NCBI GenBank assembly: GCA_024500155.1
Contig: CM044874.1
Location: forward strand, 39,192,384 to 39,256,383
Direction: 5' to 3'
DNA length: 64,000 nucleotides
Source of the DNA: Chenopodium formosanum
Taxonomy: Eukaryota; Streptophyta; Magnoliopsida; Caryophyllales; Amaranthaceae
This document shows, piece by piece, positions 34,084 to 43,146 of the stretch. Position numbers and translations under genes: made by a program. The stretch's first letter is position 1. Every line of letters starts with the position of its first letter. The notes under the pieces were generated by a model. That model made no database searches. It was given only the letters and a program-made list of their open reading frames with translations, and was not told the origin of the DNA.

Positions 34084-34233
34084 CTCCCTTTGTTTCAGCT
34101 GTCAAAAAACAAAACAAAAAAAAAAAAAAAAGAAAAAGAAAAAAAAAGAGTATTTTCACAACTCCTACGGTATTTTATTATTTAATCCATTTTTTATGTG
34201 TGGAGTTTTTGGACAAATAGTAAAAATGATCTT

Positions 34234-34408
34234 GCTAACGAGCGTCCCGGGACATTAGATAAGAAGTAATTATATTGGTTGAAATGGTATTAAGTTAGGA
34301 ATGCATGAAAAAAATCATGCGTCGTTTGGTGTAATTAATGTTAATTTTACTCTAATATATCCACTTTCATTCTCTTTGTGATAAGAGACGCCCCGGACGC
34401 TCATTAGC
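34234..34408. mobile_element. Small MITE with GC-rich inverted ends
   Basis: The left end GCTAACGAGCGTCCCGGG and the right end on the opposite strand GCTAATGAGCGTCCGGGG form inverted repeats around 140 bp of AT-rich sequence. The superfamily cannot be decided. The flanks show no clear target duplication. Confidence 0.55.
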
Positions 34409-34436
34409 TTTTGCCTAGTAAAAAATAGCAAAATTG

Positions 34437-34675
34437 TTATGAAAATATTGTGTGGATACCATTATGCTTATATCATTCCGGAAAATTCTAGATCTAGGGT
34501 TTATTGCTATCTAATCAAACTAAGGTTAAGGTTTATTGTTATCTAATCAAACCCTAGTTATTGTATTCTATAAATGTATACCACTAATATATGGAATAAT
34601 ATACACAGATCAATTCTCTCTCAATTATTATATTTTCCATTATTTTCACAACACGTTATCAACACCAATTCTAAC
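34437..34675 (+). mobile_element. LTR fragment with primer-site-like sequence
   Basis: Starts TGTTATGAAAATATTG and runs to ATTATTTTCACA (about 34654), followed by ACACGTTATCAACACC, a primer-binding-like word seen after LTRs of some copia elements. It also holds two copies of TTATTG.TATCTAATCAAA (about 34500 and 34532) and CTATAAATG. No coding part remains. Tentative. Confidence 0.4.
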
Positions 34676-34933
34676 CGAATGAGCAAATAAAATCAGCCAT
34701 AATTGAATAAGGAGACGAACAAAGAAGTTAACTAGTAATTTCACCGGTATTTCTAAATATACTCCTCCCCTCCATTAGATTATCCTTATCATATATCCTT
34801 CAGGTATCCTATAATTCTTTTAACCTTATTTTTATTGATATCGTCAGAAGTCCTACTTGAGGTAAATTAATTATAAGGTGTTAGATTTGTTTTATTTGAT
34901 CATTTAACATGTTCGGGGAATATATATATATAT

Positions 34934-35427
34934 TGTTTAGGGTATTTATACCATAGACACGTGGACCAATGAGAGGACGCCACGTGTCGAGGTCAGGATG
35001 GCCCATGTGGCTCAACATCCTCTTGACACTTGGCGCCCTCAGATATGCCTCTGAAATGGCGGCCTTCAAGGGCCCAAATCCCTAGGAGCGCCGTAAAACG
35101 GCGCAACCCACTAAAATCTAGGTCAAGTGACCTAGGTAGGGGCACATTCTCCAACGACCCTATAAATAGGGAGATATTTCCCCATTTTGGGGACACATTG
35201 AATCATTTATTACACCTGTATTCTCTTACATCAGAGAAAGACCTGAGCTTGAAATCCGAGCAGATACCCACCTAAATTTCCGTTCTCTTTATTCCGTTTC
35301 AAATTACTAACTTGACCGTCGGAGGCGGAGCTCCAACCTCCCGGAGTCTCCGTTATTTTGCAGGTACAACTCAGCCGGATCGGACTTCGTGACGTAACTC
35401 TCCCAAGGGACAAAAACACCCAAAACA
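34934..35427 (+). repeat. 5' LTR of element A
   Basis: 494 bp from TGTTTAGGG to CAAAACA. It carries two CACGTG words (about 34959 and 34982), a conserved hairpin block (35057-35104) and a TATA box TATAAATAG (35161-35169). Confidence 0.9.
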
Positions 35428-35447
35428 TTTGGCGCTGTCTGTGGGGA
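35428..35447 (+). other. Primer binding site of element A
   Basis: TTTGGCGCTGTCTGTGGGGA follows the LTR directly and is the same in element B (43114-43133). Its place and conservation fit the PBS. The matching tRNA was not verified. Confidence 0.75.
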
Positions 35448-35460
35448 GAGTACCTCAAAG

Positions 35461-37734
35461 ATGGTTCAAGAGTCTGTACCACCCCCTAACCGTCTGGGCA
35501 AAGACCCAGAAGTCTTTATAGACCATGAGGATGAAGATCCTCAGGTCGAAACCTTTACAGCCGAAGACGGCTCTCTACGAATCAAGCGCATCCGGCCTAG
35601 AGACACTCTGGAACGGGGTGCCTCCCAGGCGGGTACGAGCCGACCCTCTGGGCAGCCGCAAGGGGAAACCCAAACGATCGCTGGATCAGCCCCTGTCACC
35701 CGAGACGAACTCATGAGATTCATGACAAGTTTCAAGGGTGAAATTAAAGAGCTGATCACCCAAAGCCGGGCTGGCCCAAGTAAAGGTCAGTCGGCGAAGA
35801 AGACTCCTCCAGAGAAGGGGAAGTTAGTCAAAGACCGGCAGCCCACTCCTCATCCAAAGGAGAAGGCAGCCGGGACCATTGATTGGTCGAAAATTCTTCT
35901 CCCTAAGAGGAATACCAACAACACCCGTCGGACTCAGCAGCCGGTGGGAAGCAAAAAATCAACTCTTAATGCCCGGGAGATCATCAACCGGAAGAGAAAC
36001 CAATCGCTGTCTGAGTCGGCTTCAACGTCGAACTTTCCAGACAGCTTCAACAACATTTCTGCAGGGAGTGCACCCTCCTTGCATGAGAGCCAGACAGGCG
36101 GTAATACCGTCCATTCTGGCCCTCACATGATTGGAGCTGTACCGTATGTGCCTACTTAGGTTTACGGCCAGTATCCTCCTCACTTCATGCAACCGGCTCT
36201 CTTTTGAGGTCAGGCGGCATATCCAAATGTCCAGCCATTGGACTGGCAGCTTCGTCTGCTGCGCCTGGGTGAACAGCCTTCTGCGTTCACCCGGGAGATA
36301 ACCGAGGCGGCCCAGCCGGCCAAGGTTAAGAATGTATTGGTTGGTACCTATGATGGTACCACCAATCCGGAAGACCACCTAATGGCTTACACCAATCTCA
36401 TGTATCTGCAAGGGTTGGATGATGTCACTTGGTGTCGGTGCTTCCCGGCTACATTGAAGGGCATTGCCCAACAATGGTTTGGTAATCTGTCAGCCGGGTC
36501 CATCGATAGTTTTAGGAAGCTCGCCTTCCTGTTTGCTTCCAACTTCTCAATGAACATCCCTGCTAAGAAAACAAGCCTTGATTTGAGCACTGTTAAGCAG
36601 GGAGAGAGAGAAGGGCTGCGCTCATATGTCAGGCGGTTCAATCTGATCAGAATTCAGATTCAAGGACTGTCTGATGAGGTAGCTTTTACAGACTTTTTCA
36701 AGGGTCTGAGAGACGGGTCGACCTTTAAGTTCGACCTAGTCAGAAAAGGGGCTTTCACCCTACAGGCGGCCCTGAGGGAGGCGGAAAGCTACATTCAAGC
36801 TACCGACCTCTGCTCGCCTGGTAGCCAGTCGGAGTCTAAGAAGTGCGACAAGCAGAAAGACAACCGGCCTGCTCAGCCGGCTAAAAAGAAAGAAGAGAGC
36901 AAGAAGAGAAAAGAAATCTGGGTGGTAAGTGATTCTGACCAGCCATCCCAGAAGAAGAAGAAAGAATTTAAACCGTACGTCCTAAAGTACGAGTTTAACA
37001 AGGAATGCAACTCTATCCTCATGGAGATTAAGGATCGGCTGTCCCTAGAGAAGCCGAATCCAATGAAAAGTTCCATTCAATCAAGGAACAAAAATAAATT
37101 TTGCCAATACCATGAGGAAGTTGGCCATGACACCAACGACTGCTTCAGCCTTCAACGGACGTTGGACCGTCTGGCTGACAAGGGAATGCTGAAGTCCTAT
37201 ATTTCTAAGTCCCCAACCGGGGCTAAGAAGAAGAATAAGGGTCAGCCCTCTAAGACTACCCCCCAGCCTGCTAGTAGCTCGGATACCGACAAGGAGCCGG
37301 TCTACACAATAGCAGGCGGGTTCTCATGCGGTGGCCCTACCATCCGGGGCACCAAGAGCCATCTTCGAAAGATGGACAAAGATGATGATGGGCAGGCATC
37401 TGCAAGCTCCTCCTTCTCGGATGTTCTGATCACTGACAAGGATAGGGGCAGTGTTCGCCGCCCACATGATGACCCGGTCGTCATTGAATGTAAGGTTGCT
37501 AACCAACTGGTTGGGCGGATCCTTATTGATACCGGCAGCTCATCAGACATCATCAGCCTCCAGTGCTTGCAGAAGCTGAATTATAATGACAGCAGCTTGC
37601 ATCCGGTTACCCACCCCTTAGTTGGCTTTGGGGGGGGGGGGATGGTTTACCCAGTCGGAAGAGTCGATCTACCCATCCGGCTGGGTGAGAAAGGAAAAAG
37701 GGCGACATCTGGTCGTCAAGTTTTTGGTCGTTGA
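35461..37734 (+). pseudogene. Element A gag and protease, with stops and frameshift
   Basis: The same frame runs from MVQESVPPPNR to 37734 but has a stop at 36157-36159 and another near 36205, both absent from B. A disordered N-terminal third is followed by the capsid domain (GTYDGTTNPEDHLMAYTNL, QQWFGNLSAGS, LRSYVRRFN), basic linkers, a CxxxHxxxxHxxxxC-type knuckle CQYHEEVGHDTNDC near 37102 and protease ILIDTGSSSDIIS near 37523. A frameshift in an A run at about 37694-37702 moves the rest of the protease into another frame. An 11-12 G run at 37630-37641 keeps the frame but is length-prone. Confidence 0.88.
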
Positions 37735-38224
37735 GGAGCTGACCGCCTACAACATTATCTTGGGCCGGCCAACCCTCAACGAATCCAAGGCCGTAATCAT
37801 CCCTTCCCTCATGCTCATCAAGTATGAGAGGGATGATGGCTTTGTTGGCTCCTTGAATGGGGATCAGAAGACGGCCCAGGAGTGCTATCTCTCAGCCGTC
37901 AAAGATACCGTGGCCCCAGGCGGCCAGGAGCCAATAGACCTTGACAATGTCAAGGAGGCCGATCCATCACCAGCCCCACCAGCAGCCGGAATGAAAAGAA
38001 AGACACCTATGTTAGTGGAGGTAAAGAAGGAGAAAAAAGAGCAATCACTTTCCGGTGAACGGTCAGATGAGCTCCGTCTCCAACCAGCTGGTGAACATAT
38101 TGACATACCTCTGGACGACAGCCGTCCGGAGCGTACCGTGAAGGTTGGGACGGTTGCCTTTGCTAAGTTAGGTGTAGACTTTGCACCTTCTGCTGAAAGA
38201 ATTCAAAGACATTTTTGCCTTTGA
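37690..38224 (+). pseudogene. Element A protease end and gag-pol linker
   Basis: Continues the protease in a new frame (VVEELTAYNIILGRPTLNE), then a charged linker with KMKRKTP-like and KEKKEQS runs, ending KVGTVAFAKLG. Another frameshift at about 38185 leads to pol. Element B shows the uninterrupted version of this segment up to its own lesion at 45630. Confidence 0.8.
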
Positions 38225-41200
38225 AGTGGAAGAGATGCCATGCGTCAGCCCGGATCTTGCTGTCCACAAACTCGCCATGGACCCTAAAAATAAGCCCATC
38301 CGGCAAAAGAAAAGAAATCACGGCGAGGAAAGAAGTCAGGCGGCAGCTGCCGAAGTAAAAAATCTGTTAGATGCTGGGTTCATTCGGCCATGTAATTTCC
38401 CCGACTGGGTGGCGAATGTTGTGCTTGTAAAGAAGCCGAATGGTACTTGGCGAATGTGTGTTGATTACACAGATCTCAACAAGGCATGTCCCAAGGATAG
38501 TTATCCGCTTCCTAAGATCGACAGTCTGGTCGATTCAACAGCCGGGCATGCCTTGATGAGTTTTATGGATGCCTACTCCGGCTTCCATCAGATACCCCTG
38601 TGGAAGAAAGATCAAGAAAAGACGCCCTTCATCACTGATCAGAGGCTATTCTGTTACACGGTGATGCCGTTTGGTTTAAAAAATGCGCCGGCTACGTTCC
38701 AACGGATGATTAATACGGTCTTTTTTAATCAAATTGGGAGGAATGTAGAGGCATACATTGATGACATGATAGTCAAATCCAAACAGCAGGCGGATCACCT
38801 TGCTGATCTCCGAGAAACCTTCACCACACTCAGGCGGCATAAGGTTATGTTAAATCCTAAGAAATGCGTCTTTGGTGTTGAGTCTGGGAAGTTTCTCGGA
38901 TTCCTGATTGATCAAAGGGGGATAGAGGCTAACCCTGAGAAGATACAGGCGGTGATTGACATGAAGTCACCCCGCACTGTCAAGGAAGCACAGAGATTAA
39001 CCGGTTGCCTGGCAGCCTTGGGGAGATTCCTCAGCCGGTCAGGTGACAAATGCCTTTACTTCTTCCAAGCAATTAGGAAGAAGACCAGATTTGAATGGGG
39101 GGATGAGGCTGAGGCGGCCTTTCAATGGCTGAAAGAACACCTCCACTCTTTGCCAAGACTTGTTAGTCCACTGCCTAGGGAGGTGTTATACATGTACTTA
39201 GCCGTCTCAGATCATGCCCTCAGTGCCGTTCTCCTTGCTGAGAGAGACGGTGTTCAGCTTCCGGTCTATTTCATTAGCCATGTCTTAAAAAATGCTGAGC
39301 TCCGGTACCCCATGGTAGAAAAATTTGGCCTTGCCCTGTATATGGCTTTCAAGAAATTAAAACCGTATTTCCTGGCTCATCCGGTGGTAATCTACATTGA
39401 CCAACCCCTCAAGCGGCCAATGTCTACTTTGGAGTCATCCGGTAGAATGTTGAAATGGGCTATTGAGATGCAAAGTCTTGAAATCACTTTTGAACCTAGA
39501 AAGGCAGTGAAAGGTCAGACGTTTGCCGACTTCATTGTTGAAATGACACGACTGGTGCAACCGGATAATATTGACCAGGTTTGGAAAGTGTATGTAGACG
39601 AAAGCTCAACGAAGAACGGCTGCGGTGCAGGAATTATATATGAATCCCCTGAGGGGGACAAATTTGAATATGCACTGCGGTTTAAGTTTCAAGCTTCAAA
39701 TAACGAGGCGGAATATGAAGCCCTACTAGCCGAAATCCGCATGTGTAAGGCAGCAGGGGCAACTAAAATTGATGCATATTCTGATTCACAATTGGTCGTC
39801 AGCCAGTATGAGGGAGCATATGAGGCAACCCATCCGGCTATGTTCAAATACCTTCAGGCAGTCAAACAAGAGAGTGGGGCACTTGAGGAATTCCGTCTGA
39901 ATCAAGTGCCTAGGTCAGATAACAACCAGGCGGATGCGTTGTCCAAATTGGCTTCATCCGCCTGCTATGACACTCCTCGGTCAGTCTTTTGGGAAGTTCT
40001 TGGAAAGAGAAGCATACATGAAGAGCCCATTGGAATCTTAGAACGAAGCTCTACCTGGATGGATGACATCTGGGCATATTTAGCAGACGGCAAGCTTCCT
40101 AATTCATCACAGGAGGCAGCCGTCTTGAAAAAGCGAGCAGCAAACTTCGAGTTGAGAAATGGAGAACTCTTCAAGGCGGGTTTCCTCGAACCTTTATTGA
40201 AGTGTGTTACCCCAGAGAAGGGGAAATAAATTCTTGAAGAATTCCATGCTGGATACTGCGCCTCTCATATAAGCGGTAGGTCCTTAGCCGTCAGAGCCAG
40301 GCGGCACTACTTTTGGCCTACTCTTGAAGCAGACGCCAAAGAGTTAGTCAAAAGATGCGACAAGTGCCAAAGGTTTGGCCCACTAATTCGCCGCCCGGCT
40401 ACTGATCTGACGGCAATCCACAACCCAGTCCCATTTGCCAAATGGGGCATGGATATTTTGGGTCCTTATACGCCTGCTCCAGGCGAAAAGCGCTACATTT
40501 TGGTGGCTGTAGATTATTTCACCAAATGGGTAGAAGCTGAGCCGGTTAAAAACATCAAGGCAAAGGATGTCATCTCCTTTATCTGGAAGAACATCATCAC
40601 CCGGTTTGGGGTACCTATGTCTATGGTGTTTGATAATGGCCCTCAGTTTGAGACCCCTCAGCTCAAGACTTGGTTGGGAGATCAGGGTATCTCACATTGT
40701 TTTGCATCAGTCGGCCGACCCCAAGCAAACGGCCAAGTTGAAGCCTTCAACAAACTCATCTCAGACTGCATAAAGAAGAAAATTGAAAGAGCCGGTGGTT
40801 TATGGGCAGAAGAATTAATTCATGTCATGTGGGCCATCCTGACTACTGCTAAAGGGGCAACCGAAGAAACCCCATTTCTTATGGTATACGGTGCTGAAGC
40901 TGTCTTGCCCATTAAGCACTATGAGCCGACTCTCAGAGTTATGCTCTATGATGAAGAGGCAAATTGGGAGGCCATGCGGCTGGCATTGGACTCCCTCCCG
41001 GAACGCAGAGGCAACGCTGCCCTGCGCCATGAGATATACCGTCTGAGAATGACCAGAGCTTATAACAAGAAAGTGCATAAGTGTCCTCTGAAAATGGATG
41101 ACTTCGTGTTACGAAAAATGGAGGCAACCGGTAGGGTCAATGAGGCTGGGAAGCTAACCCCTAATTGGGAAGGCCCCTACCGGATTTATGAAGAAGTCAG

Positions 41201-41288
41201 GAACGGCACCTACCGTCTGAAAACCCCGAACGGCCGTCGCCTGCCTAGAACTTGGAAGGTAGACAATCTAAAAAATTACTACTTCTGA
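38181..41288 (+). pseudogene. Element A pol: RT, two RNase H domains, integrase
   Basis: One frame with a single TAA at 40227-40229. RT: WRMCVDYTDLNKACPKD, MPFGLKNAPATFQRMI, catalytic YIDDMIVKS near 38754. The usual gypsy RNase H (YLAVSDHALSAVLLAE, 39196 on) follows. A second, archaeal-like RNase H at about 39580-39960 (KVYVDESSTKNGCGAGII, SNNEAEYEALL, YSDSQLV, NNQADALSKLAS) is a Tat hallmark. Integrase: HHCC finger near 40359 (CDKCQRFG), MDILGPY, DNGPQFE and QANGQVEAFN supply D, D and E. It ends NLKNYYF at 41288. B has Glu at the codon where A has the TAA. Confidence 0.9.
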
Positions 41289-42454
41289 GAAAGTATAATT
41301 TTTGTAAACAGTAAGTCAATTAATGAAAATTCATACTTTGTTTGTTGGCTTATTTTGACATTTTTATTGTTCGTCCGCCTGGGTAATACCCAGACGGACT
41401 CTGTGTTTATCTTACTAAGTTTGATACTTAGTTTGGTTGAATATTATAACTGCTCGTCCGCCTGGTAAAACCCAGGCGGACTCTTTATTAATTATGTTTA
41501 ATAGTGTAATTTAATAATTGCTTGATCGCCTTGGTAATACTCAGACGGACTATTCGGTCAACCAACTAAATTCGATATTTAGTGTAAATCCAATGTTGTA
41601 ATAACGCTCAGCCAATGATCCGATTAAAAACTAAGCACAAAAACGCTTAGTAGCTATACAATCGGTCTCAAACAAGACCAAAGGCCAATATGGCCGGATG
41701 GTTACTTATTTTATAAAACCGCCTGTCCCAACATGGACAAAGGCGTCCGGCGACACCCCTCCGGGTGCAATCGTTGCAAAGAACGGACTTTTTGTCGGTT
41801 CTATGTACAAATGCAGATGGCAAAAATTGAACGACCTAATTGGTCAATTCATAGCCGTCTGACCAAAATAATCTATGAAGAACGATTAAGTTACCGAGTA
41901 CCGGATGCCCTGAGGTATTAGTCGGTCATCGGCTGAAATTCTTACTTAGGTTATTTATTCCAAAGTTGCACTCACTTCCCCCATTAAGGCAAAAGATTAT
42001 GTGTAATGGTTACGTGTTAACCCCAGACGGAATATAACCGACTGGGTAAGAAGCTCAAAGCACCCGCTCTTATGGCCGGCTGTGCACTTGGTTTGGGGCA
42101 ATCACCATTGTGATTGATTGGCCTAAAAACACTCCATACTTCTCCTAGTATCAAGTGTTTTCAAGCCAATCAATCAACTTGAAATAAAACCAACCACACA
42201 GCCGCCCAGGGGCAAGAGCACTCGGATTGCAAACAGATACAAAATTCAAATTGAAAAACTCAAACACAAACAAGTATAAACAACCGACTGAGTCAGAATA
42301 CTTCATTAAATATTTAATATGGCTCAAAGGCCAGAAGATGTGTTAACCGGAGTTACATCCGACAAAGAAACAAAAAGCAAATTGTTAATCCAACCCCATG
42401 GTTGGTAAAGATACAACAAAACGCGGCATACAAGCCGGTAAAGAAAATGGTTGG
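41289..42454. other. Element A spacer with hairpin array
   Basis: No protein frame. Three hairpin units share GTCCGCCTGG...CCAG(A/G)CGGAC: 41373-41399, 41456-41481 and 41524-41550. Further on are GGCC.ATATGGCCGG-type words and the long stem-loop at 42078-42203. It lies between the end of pol (sense) and the end of the antisense gene, so two transcription units converge on it. Confidence 0.75.
42078..42203. ncRNA. Conserved stem-loop in the element A spacer
   Basis: Five nested pairings read directly: GGCTGTG 42078-42084 with CACAGCC 42197-42203; TTGGTTT 42088-42094 with AAACCAA 42187-42193; GATTGATTGG 42112-42121 with CCAATCAATC 42166-42175; AAACACT 42127-42133 with AGTGTTT 42154-42160; ATACT 42136-42140 with AGTAT 42147-42151. 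Element B has the same structure at 49914-50044. Whether it acts as RNA is inferred; no coding function is possible here. Confidence 0.6.
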
Positions 42455-43113
42455 TGATTTGGGTATTTTATACCCGGCCAAGTGGCCCAATCAGAAAGTG
42501 CCACGTGTCCTCCATATAGGTGCCATTTGGACCTATGGAATGATGACACGTGGAGGGAGGACTCTTCTCCGTCCTACGTGGACTGAAGGTCCAGCAGGGA
42601 CCATTCAGGTGGCGACACGTGTCACACAAAAAGTGCTTCAAAATCCATTGGGCACAGTGACACGTGTCACTCAGGCATTGGCTCTAGGATGGCGGCCTTC
42701 TAAGGCCCAAATCCCGAGGCGCCGCAAAACGGCGTGACCTAACTCCTAGGTCACCAGATCCTAGGAAGGCACACTTTTCAAAAAGAATCCTATAAATAGG
42801 GACATTATGTCATTTATGACGACAACAACAACAAAAAAAAGAGAGAGAGAGAATTTTGACACGCAATACGAGACAATACGTCACTTACCACAGAGCTGTC
42901 GTTTTCAAAGAACACACAACACTTTACCTGAGCTTGGAATCCAAGCAGATAACTTTACTTCCGCACGTTTTATTTCCGAACATTTACTAACTTAATCTTC
43001 GGAGGCGGACCACCGACCATCTGGCGGTCCGTTTGCTTTGCAGGTACAGACATCCTCAGTTGAATCCAGTCTCAGTGTTGTAACTCTCCCGAGGGACAAA
43101 AACCCCCAAAACA
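42455..43113 (+). repeat. 5' LTR of element B
   Basis: 659 bp, TGATTTGGG to CAAAACA. Four CACGTG words (about 42501, 42548, 42616, 42661) and one TACGTG precede the conserved hairpin block (42690-42734) and the TATA box CTATAAATAG (42791-42800). Confidence 0.95.
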
Positions 43114-43146
43114 TTTGGCGCTGTCTGTGGGGAGAGTACCTCTGAA

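Larger units (their letters stand above)
29985..34150 (+). mobile_element. L1-type LINE, degraded
   Basis: Non-LTR element with endonuclease, reverse transcriptase, zinc-knuckle-like region and RNase H in that order, ending in an A-rich tail (about 34106-34148). There is no ORF1 before the endonuclease, so it is probably 5' truncated or begins at ORF2. Several frameshifts and stops break it. It lies head to head with mS33, within about 100 bp of its first exon. No target duplication was found by eye. Confidence 0.85.

Noticed and set aside
41373..41550. CRISPR-like spacing of short palindromic repeats
   Set aside because: The units are diverged, only three, lie inside a plant retrotransposon and have no cas genes. 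CRISPR arrays are not expected in a plant nucleus.
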